A stretch of DNA of 12,743 nt, from assembly GCA_016868095.1 (NCBI GenBank), contig VGHV01000036.1, positions 1 through 12,743 of the forward strand, read 5' to 3'. The translations under genes and the position numbers were made by a program. A model generated the notes under the pieces. That model saw only the letters and a list, made by a program, of their open reading frames with translations, had not been told where the DNA came from and did no database searches. This DNA comes from Betaproteobacteria bacterium. GTDB taxonomy: Bacteria > Pseudomonadota > Gammaproteobacteria > Burkholderiales > Burkholderiaceae_E. Shown one piece after another: positions 1 to 8,363 of this stretch (within the stretch, counting starts at the first letter, position 1; every line of letters starts with the position of its first letter).

Positions 1-1588
1 AAGCGAATGGATGCGCTGGCAGTTTGGCGATCGGCTTAACCTCGCCTTCGAACAGCTGAAGGATGCGTTTGATCCCCAGGGATTGATGAATCCTGGGAAG
101 ATTGTTCGTTCAACAAACATGGATCAACGCGAGCTTTTTCGCTATCGGCCAGGCTACGCCATGCAATCGATGCAGACGGCGCTTGATTGGTCGAGCTGGG
201 ATGTGCAAAACGATCCGCTAACCGAAGCGCTCAGCCCCCCTGGAAGCGGTGGCGACCCGGCCCAAGGCTTTGGCAAGGCGATTGAAATGTGTAACAACAA
301 CGGGCATTGCCGAAAGTTTGACGCTGCGGTGATGTGTCCGAGTTATCGGGTCACACGCGATGAACAGCATAGCGTGCGAGGTCGTGCGAACACCTTAAGA
401 CTCGCAGCAAGCGGACAGCTTGGGCCGGCGGGCTTACAGGATCCGGCGGTTCAGGATGCTTTAGCGCTTTGCGTGAGTTGCAAGGCTTGTCGGCGCGAAT
501 GCCCTACGGGCGTCGACATGGCCAAGATGAAAATCGAGGTGCTAGCGCAACGCCGTCGCCAATTTACACCGAGCCTCAAAGATCAAATGATTGCAGGGCT
601 TCCAAGCTGGGCGGCTTATGTGAGTTATCTGCCGGGTTTTAGCAATTGGGTTTCCAAACAAAGCCTGCTTCGCCAGGCCTTGCAGGCATTGACAGGTATT
701 GCCGCAAAGGGACGTAGCCTTCCCCAGTGGGCCGCCAAGCCCTTTCATCGGAGTCATGGCCTTAATCGCGATGTTGTTGGCGAGGACTTGGCGGCGTTGA
801 AGATGTCGCCGACGCAGCCAACAGTTATCCTCTGGTCCGACAGTTTCAATAATTATTTCGAACCGGAAATTTTGCGCGATGCGATGATGGTGCTTGAAGC
901 CGCTGGCTGTCGGGTGATTGCGCAGCATCAGCTGTCAGGCAAGCACAAGCCGCTTTGCTGTGGGCGTAGCTCGCTTGCCTGTGGCGATATCGAGACCGCG
1001 CAAGAGCAACTTGAGCACATGCTCGATTGCTTAGGACCCTGGGTTGAAGCGGGTGCTTGGGTGGTTGGTGTTGAGCCTAGCTGCCTGCTCACGATGCGTG
1101 ATGAGTTATTGTCGATGCGGCTTCGCCCCCATCACCGCCGCCTCGCAAGCTTGCTGGCAAATCGCGCTTTACTGCTTGAAGAATATCTCGAGCAAGAACT
1201 TCAGGCAGGACGGCTTTGCTTGCACTTCCAAGCCCTCGAAGGACAGCGAGCCTGGCTACATGGCCACTGCCACCAGAAGGCCTTTGACGCCTTATCGCCA
1301 GCCGTTCGTCTGCTTGGTCGTATTCCAGGGTTGCAAACCCAAGTGATTCAAGCGAGTTGCTGTGGCATGGCTGGTGCCTTCGGCTACGATGTCGGAACAT
1401 TGAAGCAGTCCATAGCGATGGCGGAGGCAAATCTTCTGCCAGCGGTGCGTGAGGCTAAGTCGCAAGACTGGATCGTTGCAGACGGTACCAGTTGCCGTCA
1501 CCAGATTCTCGATGGCTCGCAGCGAAAGGCAGTTCATGTGGCCTCGGTCTTGGCTTTTAACCTTGGTTTGAGGCCCGCGCTTGCTTAG
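1..1588 (+). CDS. FAD-linked oxidase / Fe-S oxidoreductase of YdiJ type, C-terminal part (5' end outside window)
   Basis: The reading frame is open to the left edge, so this is a partial gene; the first full codon begins at base 2 and about 528 residues are visible. The first residues end an FAD-linked oxidase C-terminal domain (DPQGLMNPGK, bases 71-100). A two-part ferredoxin-like segment follows: a Cys-x5-Cys-x8-Cys motif ending MCPSY (about 290-343) and a classic CxxCxxCxxxCP motif (470-504). The last third carries two CCG-type cysteine-rich repeats (CCG at 956-964 and 1358-1366, with GVEPSC and HGHCHQK between). This order matches the roughly 1000-residue YdiJ family, flavin/iron-sulfur dehydrogenases of D-2-hydroxyacids such as D-2-hydroxyglutarate or D-lactate. 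The flavin domain and the substrate pocket lie outside the window, so substrate is not assigned. It lies 85 bases upstream of maeB on the same strand. No terminator is seen between them. Confidence 0.88.
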   Translation, partial: SEWMRWQFGDRLNLAFEQLKDAFDPQGLMNPGKIVRSTNMDQRELFRYRPGYAMQSMQTALDWSSWDVQNDPLTEALSPPGSGGDPAQGFGKAIEMCNNNGHCRKFDAAVMCPSYRVTRDEQHSVRGRANTLRLAASGQLGPAGLQDPAVQDALALCVSCKACRRECPTGVDMAKMKIEVLAQRRRQFTPSLKDQMIAGLPSWAAYVSYLPGFSNWVSKQSLLRQALQALTGIAAKGRSLPQWAAKPFHRSHGLNRDVVGEDLAALKMSPTQPTVILWSDSFNNYFEPEILRDAMMVLEAAGCRVIAQHQLSGKHKPLCCGRSSLACGDIETAQEQLEHMLDCLGPWVEAGAWVVGVEPSCLLTMRDELLSMRLRPHHRRLASLLANRALLLEEYLEQELQAGRLCLHFQALEGQRAWLHGHCHQKAFDALSPAVRLLGRIPGLQTQVIQASCCGMAGAFGYDVGTLKQSIAMAEANLLPAVREAKSQDWIVADGTSCRHQILDGSQRKAVHVASVLAFNLGLRPALA

Positions 1589-1660
1589 CGCCCAGTCGCT
1601 TGGATGAATAAACAACAACAGGCATCGCATGAACAGGCAGCGAGGCCGCAAAGATGATCA

Positions 1661-1667
1661 AAGGGAG
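1661..1667 (+). promoter_or_regulatory. Ribosome binding site deciding the maeB start
   Basis: AAGGGAG lies 6 bases before the ATG at 1674. An in-frame ATG at 1629 has no comparable purine-rich sequence before it, and the 15 residues it would add do not resemble a malic enzyme N-terminus. The 1674 start is therefore preferred. Confidence 0.75.
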
Positions 1668-1673
1668 ATATTG

Positions 1674-3986
1674 ATGGATCCGCAACTACGTCGGGCAGCG
1701 CTTGAATACCACGAACAAGGCAGGCCAGGAAAAATATCGGTTGAGCCAACCAAGCAGTTGACCAACCAACGAGACCTCGCACTGGCCTACAGTCCTGGGG
1801 TAGCAGCTGCCTGCGAAGAGATTGTTAAGGATCCGGGGAACGCCTTTCGCTACACGGGACGCGCCAACTTGGTTGGCGTGGTGACCAACGGCACCGCTGT
1901 GCTGGGGCTTGGCGACATTGGGCCCCTCGCTGGCAAGCCTGTCATGGAAGGCAAAGCAGTTTTATTCAAAAAATTTGCTGGCATCGATGTTTTCGACATC
2001 GAAATCAACGAAAAAGATCCAGCAAAATTGATTGAAATCATCGCCGCACTTGAGCCAACCTTCGGCGGTATCAACCTGGAAGATATTAAGGCTCCCGACT
2101 GCTTCGAAGTTGAGCGCAAATTGCGAAGCCGGATGAATATTCCGGTGTTTCACGACGATCAGCATGGAACTGCGATTGTGGTCGGCGCTGCGTTGAGCAA
2201 TGGGCTCAAGGTCGTAGGAAAAAGCATGAAGGAGGTCAAGCTCGTAACAAGCGGTGCTGGCGCTGCTGCATTGGCCTGTCTCGACTTACTCGTCGATCTG
2301 GGTTTGCCGATTGAAAACATTTGGGTGACCGATCTTGCTGGTGTGGTCTACGAGGGCCGCAAAGAGCTCATGGATCCCGATAAAGCGCGGTTTGCCAAAA
2401 AAACCGAAGCGCGCAGCTTGATGGAAGTCATCGAAGGGGCTGATGTGTTTTTGGGACTATCGGCTGGTGGTGTTCTTAAGCCTGACATGGTCAAGCGGAT
2501 GGCCCCCAATCCCTTGGTGTTTGCTCTGGCCAATCCCGATCCGGAGATCACACCCGACCTAGCCAAAGCGGCACGCCCGGACGCAGTGATTGCAACCGGC
2601 CGCACCGACTACCCCAACCAGGTCAATAATGTTTTGTGTTTCCCTTTTATTTTTCGCGGCGCACTTGATGTTGGTGCAACGACGATCACTCGGGAAATGG
2701 AAATCGCAGCCGTTGGCGCGGTGGCCGATTTGGCTCGCGAGGAACAATCCGAAGTGGTCACGGCAGCCTATGGCACCCAAGGCCTGAGTTTTGGCCCTGA
2801 GTACCTGATCCCCAAGCCCTTTGACCCGCGATTAATTGCAAGAGTTGCGCCAGCGGTTGCAAAAGCAGCGATGGAATCTGGGGTTGCTTCGCGCCCGATT
2901 GAGGATTTCGACGCTTATCGGAGCAATTTGGAGCAATTTGTCTACCGATCTGGCAATTTCATGAAGCCGATATTTGCTGCTGCCCGCCGCGCTGCGACCA
3001 AGCGCGTGGTTTACGCAGAAGGTGAGTATGAGCGAATTTTGAGGGCCGCCCAAGTGGTGATCGATGAGGGTATTGCACAGCCAATCCTCGTGGGACGTCC
3101 GGCTGTTATCGAATCAAGAATTCAAAAGCTTGGGTTACGGATCAAGCCTGGGGTTGACTTTGAAGTGGTCAATCCTGAACGGGATGACCGTTATCGCGTG
3201 TATTGGCAGGCCTACCATCGCCTAACCAACCGAAAGGGGGTTACCGAGCAATATGCTCAGATCGAGTTGAGACGTCGCTTCACCCTGATTGGTGCGCTTA
3301 TGGTTCACCTTGGTGAAGCCGATGGCATGATTTGTGGGACCTTTGGGTCCTACACCTCGCACCTGGGCTACATCGATCAAGTCATCGGCAAAAGGCAAGG
3401 GGTTTGCAGCTACGGTGCAATGAACACGGTATTGCTACCCGGGCGACAACTCACCATCGTCGACACGCACGTCAACCATGACCCGAGTGCGGAGCAAATC
3501 GCCGAACTCACCACGCTGGCTGCCGAACAACTTGCCCAAAAAGGTGTTCAGCCCAAGGCGGCTTTGTTGTCGCATTCGAATTTTGGCACCTCAAATCTGC
3601 CAACTGCCAGCAAGATGAGAGAGGCGCTCGCCATCCTTCACGCTCATGGGGTTGATTTTGAGGTGGATGGCGAGATGCATGCTGATGCTGCACTAGACCC
3701 GGCTTACCGGGCCACGATTCTTCCTGATTCCTGCCTGACAGGCGAGGCAAACCTCCTGGTTATGCCAACAATGGATGCGGCCAATGTGGCCTATAACCTT
3801 TTAAAGGTCGCGGCGGGCAACAACGTAGCGATTGGTCCGGTCTTACTGGGCGCTGCCGCCCCGGTGCACATTCTTACGCCATCAGCAACGGTTCGACGCA
3901 TCGTCAACATGACAGCATGGACTGTGTCGGACATCCACGCACAAACCCAGCGTGAGGCATCCTTGCTCTTGAGTCCGGCGGGCTAA
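1674..3986 (+). CDS. maeB: NADP-type malic enzyme with phosphotransacetylase-like C-terminal domain (MaeB)
   Basis: It decarboxylates malate oxidatively to pyruvate and CO2, normally with NADP, in the cytosol, feeding pyruvate and NADPH production. From the ATG at 1674 it is 770 residues, close to the E. coli MaeB length. Residues 1-155 or so form the malic N-domain, with YSPGVA (39-44) and the lysine-rich GKAVLFKKF segment (93-101). LED (135-137) and FHDDQHGTA (159-167) supply metal and substrate ligands. A Rossmann domain follows with SGAGAAA (193-199) and LANPDPE (285-291). From about residue 430 to the end is a phosphotransacetylase-like domain. Its SHSNFGTS stretch (632-639) lacks the STKGS pattern of true Pta, so it is probably regulatory; acetyl-CoA binding there is known for the hybrid family. 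Neighbours suggest no fixed operon partner. Confidence 0.95.
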   Translation: MDPQLRRAALEYHEQGRPGKISVEPTKQLTNQRDLALAYSPGVAAACEEIVKDPGNAFRYTGRANLVGVVTNGTAVLGLGDIGPLAGKPVMEGKAVLFKKFAGIDVFDIEINEKDPAKLIEIIAALEPTFGGINLEDIKAPDCFEVERKLRSRMNIPVFHDDQHGTAIVVGAALSNGLKVVGKSMKEVKLVTSGAGAAALACLDLLVDLGLPIENIWVTDLAGVVYEGRKELMDPDKARFAKKTEARSLMEVIEGADVFLGLSAGGVLKPDMVKRMAPNPLVFALANPDPEITPDLAKAARPDAVIATGRTDYPNQVNNVLCFPFIFRGALDVGATTITREMEIAAVGAVADLAREEQSEVVTAAYGTQGLSFGPEYLIPKPFDPRLIARVAPAVAKAAMESGVASRPIEDFDAYRSNLEQFVYRSGNFMKPIFAAARRAATKRVVYAEGEYERILRAAQVVIDEGIAQPILVGRPAVIESRIQKLGLRIKPGVDFEVVNPERDDRYRVYWQAYHRLTNRKGVTEQYAQIELRRRFTLIGALMVHLGEADGMICGTFGSYTSHLGYIDQVIGKRQGVCSYGAMNTVLLPGRQLTIVDTHVNHDPSAEQIAELTTLAAEQLAQKGVQPKAALLSHSNFGTSNLPTASKMREALAILHAHGVDFEVDGEMHADAALDPAYRATILPDSCLTGEANLLVMPTMDAANVAYNLLKVAAGNNVAIGPVLLGAAAPVHILTPSATVRRIVNMTAWTVSDIHAQTQREASLLLSPAG

Positions 3987-4015
3987 CACCCGTGAAGTGC
4001 AGGGGGTGACGCCTC

Positions 4016-4876
4016 TTAAATCCAGCGGGGTGATGCAGGCTTTGACCAGTCGCCCCATGCGGCCTGTATCACCGCAATCGCGGCCATCGCAGCGGTTTCG
4101 GTGCGCAGGGTGCGAGGGCCAAGATGGATGGATTCAAAACCGGCTTGCTTCGCGGCATTGACCTCTTGATCACTCAAACCTGCTTCAGGGCCAACCAGCA
4201 AGCTTACTTGCCGATTCTGGATTTGAGCGGCGGTTCCTTGCTGGGAATTACTTGACAAAATCTCGTTAAGTGATTGATTTGCATAAGGATCAAGCATCCA
4301 GCGATAGGTGAAGATCGAAGACTTCGTCGTCGATGCGTCGGTCTTGTTGCTTATCGAATCAAGCGCTGAACCGAGATCTTGAGCCTGGTGGATATAGGGC
4401 AGCCAGGGGTTTGCCGATTGCATGCAAGACGCTTGGGCAACTTTTTGCCAATGGCGCAATTTGCTTTCTGACCGTGCATCGTCGATGCGACTGACACTTC
4501 GTTCGCAATTCACGGGGATAAAGCTATGCAAGCCGAGTTCCACGCCCTTTTGGAGGCTGAAATCCATATGATCGGCGGCACTTAGCCCTTGGACAAGCGT
4601 GATTTGGAGTGGGCTCAGCGGCACATGACATTGCGATTCAATCGTAAGCCTGGCCTGGTCTTTGCTTAGCGAAGCGATCGTTGCCCAGTAACAATAGCCT
4701 TGCCCGTCGAGCAACTCGAGCTGATCACCGACGTGTAATCGTAAGACTCGGATGAGGTGGTGGGCATGCTCTCTGTCAAGCGCAATTTGGCCCGAAGCGA
4801 GTGTTCCCCCCTCAGGCGGCGCGAGCTTGGGAAGGAGCAGCCTGGTTTGATGGCGTCGAGTGGTGCGGGGTTTCAT
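4016..4876 (-). CDS. rsmE: 16S rRNA (uracil1498-N3)-methyltransferase RsmE
   Basis: SPOUT-class enzyme that methylates N3 of U1498 in 16S rRNA of the 30S subunit using AdoMet. I choose the ATG at 4876, giving 286 residues; a TTG 14 codons upstream is possible but unneeded. An N-terminal PUA-like domain (about 11-85) contains EHAHHLIRVLRL (36-47) and LLDGQG (55-60). The knotted methyltransferase domain has KGVELG (110-115), LLVGPEAG (226-233) and LGPRTLRTETAA (252-263), and ends in the family's WGDW. It is about 40 residues longer than E. coli RsmE, partly from a polar Ser/Thr/Asn/Gln-rich insert at roughly 174-222. Two signature spots deviate: MQSAN (152-156) where EQSGR/EQCGR is usual, and GPEAG for GPEGG. 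Its first 21 codons overlap the 3' end of speDE. Its stop converges on the maeB stop. Confidence 0.9.
   Translation of the reverse strand: MKPRTTRRHQTRLLLPKLAPPEGGTLASGQIALDREHAHHLIRVLRLHVGDQLELLDGQGYCYWATIASLSKDQARLTIESQCHVPLSPLQITLVQGLSAADHMDFSLQKGVELGLHSFIPVNCERSVSRIDDARSESKLRHWQKVAQASCMQSANPWLPYIHQAQDLGSALDSISNKTDASTTKSSIFTYRWMLDPYANQSLNEILSSNSQQGTAAQIQNRQVSLLVGPEAGLSDQEVNAAKQAGFESIHLGPRTLRTETAAMAAIAVIQAAWGDWSKPASPRWI
4812..4876 (-). other. Out-of-frame overlap of speDE 3' end and rsmE 5' end
   Basis: The speDE stop (TGA, 4814-4812) lies 65 bases inside rsmE as called from the ATG at 4876. Here the final 21 codons of speDE and the first codons of rsmE share DNA in different frames. Part of the conserved RsmE N-terminus (TRLLLPK) is encoded inside the overlap, so the overlap is not just a product of a start called too far upstream. 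No clear Shine-Dalgarno precedes the rsmE ATG, which fits translational coupling to speDE. Confidence 0.7.
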
Positions 4877-6101
4877 CGCTGATTTGCAGCAGGCGCTTGA
4901 AATAATTCGGGAGCGCAAACAAGGCGGCGTGAATCTCGGGGTTGTAATAAGAGAGTTCGCCGATGCGGTTCATCTTAAGGCGATCGCTAACCGTCTGCAT
5001 GGAACAGCGGCGAGGATCAATATGCTCGCTGCAAATGGCCATCGACCAGTAGCTGCCGTATAGCGGCACGTAAAGCCCCAAAGGGGCTACATGCTTGAAT
5101 TGTCGACGTAAGGCGGCGTGGAGGGATGCAACCGCCTCAGGCTTGAAAATCGGGGCGCCGGTGTGAAGCACCATAGCCCCCTGCGGACTGAGACGTTGTC
5201 GAAGATCAGCAAAAAGTGTTTCGGTGTAGAGGGCTTGGGCAGGAGTGTCGGGGTCCGTCAGATCCAGTACGACCAGATCGAAAAGTTCCTGACTTTGCCG
5301 TACATAAGCTAAGCCGTCGCCAATTTGGATATCGACACGCGGGTCATCGAGTGCCCCACGATGGATTGATCCAAAATATTGACGGGCAATTCTCAGCACC
5401 GCTTCATCAAGCTCGGCAATAACCACCCGTTCGATGCTTGGGTACTTTAATAATTCTTCGGCAGAACCCCCGTCGCCACCACCCAGAATCAGTGCTCGCT
5501 TGGGCGCGCCGATGCTGATTGCAGCCGGATGAATCATGGCTTCGTGATAAAAAAACTCATCGCGCTCTGAGGTCATATAGTCGCCATCGAGCCTAAAGAG
5601 GTTCCCAAACTGAGGGCTCTCAAAAACCTCAATGTGTTGGAACGCGCTTTGCTCGCTGTGCAGGCGCCTGCCGAGTTGATAAGCATATCGGCTGTGCTGA
5701 TTCAGTTGCTCGTCACCCCATCGGAGTGGCTCGTCGCCGCGCTGAATTTGCTGCTGGGTGAGGCCTTGCGGGCCGAATAGATCGATCAAAGCCTGCAGTA
5801 AAGACTTAGCCTTTGCGCTGTTATCGGTCGAGAAATTGCAAACATACACATCGAGCGTGACGGCTGACTGCTCCGGCCAGGTGTGGAGCGCCAAGTGTGA
5901 TTCGGCAAGTAAGACCATACCTGTGACGCCTCCGGGCTGTCCCTCAAAGTCCGGAAAACGATGAAAACGATCGGCTACAGCATGCAGTCCAGCGGCCTTG
6001 ACGAGCTCAAGGCAGTGCCCACGCAAAACCTCTGGGTCGCAAAGAAGATGGACCGCGGCACGGCAGTCAGATAAATCAGCGGTGAGATGAAGACCTTGCA
6101 T
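4812..6101 (-). CDS. speE: Fused S-adenosylmethionine decarboxylase-spermidine synthase (SpeD-SpeE)
   Basis: A 429-residue two-domain enzyme. Residues 1 to about 120 match the short bacterial AdoMet decarboxylase (class 1b). They include GLHLTADLSDC near the N-terminus and LLAESHLALHTWPE (64-77). The predicted self-cleavage site is Glu67-Ser68, with Ser68 becoming the pyruvoyl group and His73 and Cys88 the other processing and catalytic residues. These sit at the spacing known from Thermotoga maritima (63, 68, 83). Residues from about 125 on are an aminopropyltransferase: GDYMTSERDEFFYHE (173-187), the nucleotide loop GGGDGG (207-212), AELDE (229-233) and LDLTDPDTPA (279-288). Together they decarboxylate AdoMet and transfer its aminopropyl group to putrescine, giving spermidine. 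The start is an ATG with AAAGGA 11 bases upstream. The last 20 or so residues are a polar tail beyond the normal SpeE core. It is transcribed divergently from tkt and leads into rsmE. Confidence 0.93.
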   Translation of the reverse strand: MQGLHLTADLSDCRAAVHLLCDPEVLRGHCLELVKAAGLHAVADRFHRFPDFEGQPGGVTGMVLLAESHLALHTWPEQSAVTLDVYVCNFSTDNSAKAKSLLQALIDLFGPQGLTQQQIQRGDEPLRWGDEQLNQHSRYAYQLGRRLHSEQSAFQHIEVFESPQFGNLFRLDGDYMTSERDEFFYHEAMIHPAAISIGAPKRALILGGGDGGSAEELLKYPSIERVVIAELDEAVLRIARQYFGSIHRGALDDPRVDIQIGDGLAYVRQSQELFDLVVLDLTDPDTPAQALYTETLFADLRQRLSPQGAMVLHTGAPIFKPEAVASLHAALRRQFKHVAPLGLYVPLYGSYWSMAICSEHIDPRRCSMQTVSDRLKMNRIGELSYYNPEIHAALFALPNYFKRLLQISDETPHHSTPSNQAAPSQARAA

Positions 6102-6124
6102 CGTATTTTTGATCCTTTGTCTGA

Positions 6125-6130
6125 ATTATA
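6125..6130 (-). promoter_or_regulatory. Candidate -10 element for speDE
   Basis: Read on the minus strand the bases are TATAAT, a perfect sigma-70 -10 hexamer. It would start transcription near 6118-6120 and leave a short leader of about 17-19 bases that contains the AAAGGA ribosome site. No good -35 hexamer is found 16-18 bases upstream, so the call rests on the -10 match alone. Confidence 0.45.
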
Positions 6131-6223
6131 AGTCCGCGATCATCGATCCACGCGCTTCAGGGCCATGATGCGCTGCTCGATAGCTAGCGTTGGCTGCGGC
6201 GTTGTCTCACTGGATCCATGACC

Positions 6224-6250
6224 TTGCAAGCCAGCGCGCTTTGGTACCAT
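6224..6250 (+). promoter_or_regulatory. Candidate promoter for the tkt-gap-pgk-pyk-fba operon
   Basis: An extended -10 (TGG then TACCAT, 6242-6250) is preceded by TTGCAA (6224-6229) at a short 15-base spacing. Each hexamer matches consensus at four of six positions. This is the best sigma-70-like arrangement I see before tkt, but it is weak and other starts are possible. Confidence 0.3.
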
Positions 6251-6278
6251 CGAAAGGTTTTGCACCCGGGTTTCGCTC

Positions 6279-8360
6279 ATGACAACAACCAAAACCATCC
6301 AATCACGTCTTAGTGCGATTGATCAGCGCCAATTCAAACCAATGGCCAACGCACTGAGAATTCTGGCCATGGATGCCGTTCAAGCGGCAAACTCAGGTCA
6401 CCCCGGCATGCCAATGGGCATGGCCGATATTGCCTTCGCACTCTGGAAGGGCCATTTAAAGCACAACCCTAAGAGCCCACAATGGGCAAACCGTGACCGC
6501 TTTGTGCTCTCCAACGGCCATGGCTCGATGCTGCTCTATGGCCTTTTGCACTTGAGTGGTTATGACTTGCCGCTCGAGGAACTGAAACAATTTCGCCAGC
6601 TTCATAGCCGTACGCCTGGCCATCCCGAACAGGGCCTAACGGCGGGCGTTGAAACAACGACAGGACCCCTCGGTCAGGGTTTGGCAAACGCAGTCGGTAT
6701 GGCACTCGCTGAGCGTTTACTCGCTGCCGAATTCAACCGCGATGGCCTGCCAGCCTTGGTAGACCACCACACCTACGCCTTTGTTGGCGATGGCTGCTTC
6801 ATGGAGGGGATTAGCCACGAGGTGTGCTCCTTGGCTGGTACCTGGCGATTGTCCAAGCTGATTGTGCTTTATGACGACAACGGCATCTCCATCGATGGTG
6901 AGGTGAAGCATTGGTTTAGCGATGACACAGCGGCACGCTTTAAAGCCTATGGATGGCGTGTGATTGGGCCCATCGATGGTCATGACGCAAGCGCTGTCGA
7001 CCGTGCGCTGATGGAGGCACGATCAGGGTCTACTCCTGAGCTTGGGCCTTGCCTCATCATTTGCCGCACGCTCATCGGTGCTGGTGCGGCAAGCAAGGCC
7101 GGAAGTGCGAAAACCCACGGCGAGCCGCTTGGCAAGGAAGAAATTGCCGCAACAAAGGCAGCAATGGACTGGTCCGGGGAAGCCTTTGAGATTCCATCAT
7201 CGCTGCGGCAATTATGGGATGAGCAAGCCCATGGCGAGCAACTTGAGCAGCAATGGCAGGCGGTGCTTGATGCCTATCAATCGAAGGAACCCGCCTTGCT
7301 TGCGCATTTTCAGCGACGGGTTTCGGGTGTATTACCCGCCGATTGGCCCCAAATCGCCGCGCGTGCCATCGACGATGCTGCAAAGCGCAACGCAGCCGGC
7401 GAAAAAGTTGCCACGCGCAAAGCCTCGCAAAATGTTTTGCAAGTGCTCGGTCCTGCCTTAAGTGACTTGATTGGTGGTTCAGCTGACCTGACGGGGAGCA
7501 ATCTGACCGACTTTAAGGATTGCGGTGCTTTGCGGATTGATGCCAACGGGCTCAAGCCCGGTCGGCATGTTAATTACGGTGTTCGCGAATTTGGGATGGC
7601 GGCCATCATGAACGGTATGGCCTTACATACCGGTTTCATTCCCTACGGCGGCACCTTCCTCACATTCAGCGACTACTCGCGTAATGCCTTGCGTATGGCC
7701 GCTTTGATGCGCCAGCGTGTGATCCACGTGTTTACCCACGATTCGATTGGGCTTGGCGAAGACGGGCCGACCCATCAGCCGATCGAACACGCAGCAAGTT
7801 TGCGTCTGATTCCCAATCTCGATGTGTGGCGCCCAGCCGACGCTATCGAAACGGCTATCGCCTGGACGTCTGCAATACACCGTCAACAAGGGCCTAGCGC
7901 CTTATTACTTACGCGACAGGCCGTACCAATTCTTGAACTCGACGCAGCGCAGCGCATTGCCGCCTCGCGAGGTGCCTATGTTTGTAGGGATCACGAGCAA
8001 GCGCTTGCCAGCATCCTGGCTAGCGGTTCGGAACTGGGCATCGCGCTTGAAGCTGCCGAGCTTCTAGCCAAGGCATCGATTGCAGTTCGCGTGGTCTCGA
8101 TGCCGTCATCAAGCCTTTTTGATCGGCAGGATCTGGCTTGGAAGGAGCAGGTCTTAGGCAAGCATCCAAGAATTGCCATTGAGGCCGGTGTTCCCGATGG
8201 TTGGTGGAAGTACGGTTGCGCCGATGTACTCGGTTTGAGTCAGTTCGGTGAGTCGGCCCCTGCGCATGTGCTCTATGAACATTTCGGCCTCACGGCCAAG
8301 GCGCTCGCAGAGCGGGTGCGTCATTGCATTTCAACAAGCAGTATGTCAGGGAGGTCATAG
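6279..8360 (+). CDS. tkt: Transketolase
   Basis: Thiamine-diphosphate enzyme moving two-carbon units between sugar phosphates, linking the pentose-phosphate pathway (or Calvin cycle) to glycolysis. It has 693 residues, about 30 more than E. coli TktA. Part of the excess is a roughly 20-residue N-terminal extension before MANALRILAMDAVQ. The N-terminal TPP domain has NSGHPGMPMGMADIA (38-52), SNGHGSML (78-85) and the TPP motif GDGCFMEG (170-177) running to the DDNGISIDG segment. KTHGEPLG (278-285) follows. The pyrimidine-binding domain has REFGMAAIMNGM (436-447) with catalytic Glu437, then HDSIGLGEDGPTHQP (487-501). The C-terminal domain completes the protein. No strong Shine-Dalgarno precedes the ATG at 6279, and an internal ATG at codon 22 is an alternative start. 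It is the first gene of the operon and lies 3 bases before gap. Confidence 0.95.
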   Translation: MTTTKTIQSRLSAIDQRQFKPMANALRILAMDAVQAANSGHPGMPMGMADIAFALWKGHLKHNPKSPQWANRDRFVLSNGHGSMLLYGLLHLSGYDLPLEELKQFRQLHSRTPGHPEQGLTAGVETTTGPLGQGLANAVGMALAERLLAAEFNRDGLPALVDHHTYAFVGDGCFMEGISHEVCSLAGTWRLSKLIVLYDDNGISIDGEVKHWFSDDTAARFKAYGWRVIGPIDGHDASAVDRALMEARSGSTPELGPCLIICRTLIGAGAASKAGSAKTHGEPLGKEEIAATKAAMDWSGEAFEIPSSLRQLWDEQAHGEQLEQQWQAVLDAYQSKEPALLAHFQRRVSGVLPADWPQIAARAIDDAAKRNAAGEKVATRKASQNVLQVLGPALSDLIGGSADLTGSNLTDFKDCGALRIDANGLKPGRHVNYGVREFGMAAIMNGMALHTGFIPYGGTFLTFSDYSRNALRMAALMRQRVIHVFTHDSIGLGEDGPTHQPIEHAASLRLIPNLDVWRPADAIETAIAWTSAIHRQQGPSALLLTRQAVPILELDAAQRIAASRGAYVCRDHEQALASILASGSELGIALEAAELLAKASIAVRVVSMPSSSLFDRQDLAWKEQVLGKHPRIAIEAGVPDGWWKYGCADVLGLSQFGESAPAHVLYEHFGLTAKALAERVRHCISTSSMSGRS

Positions 8361-8363
8361 GTC

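Larger units (their letters stand above)
6102..6278. promoter_or_regulatory. Divergent speDE / tkt regulatory spacer
   Basis: This 177-base spacer is the only non-coding stretch of note in the window. The two start codons point away from each other, so promoters for both the polyamine unit and the glycolytic operon must lie here, unless transcripts begin inside a gene. I see no riboswitch-like fold, no long inverted repeat and no open frame worth calling. Confidence 0.75.

Noticed and set aside
1577..1592. GCGC ... GCGC repeat at the end of the YdiJ-like gene as a terminator
   Set aside because: The four-pair stem does not extend and no T-run follows.
3987..4015. Possible terminator between the convergent maeB and rsmE stops (CACCC ... 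GGGTG)
   Set aside because: The stem is only 5 base pairs with a 12-base loop and has no T-tract on either strand.
4877..4918. TTG at 4918 as the rsmE start
   Set aside because: It adds 14 residues without family similarity and deepens the overlap with speDE; the ATG at 4876 already precedes the conserved domain.
4860..5964. Several plus-strand open frames of 64-68 codons opposite speDE and rsmE
   Set aside because: They are antisense to well-supported enzymes, show no family motifs, and have no context of their own.
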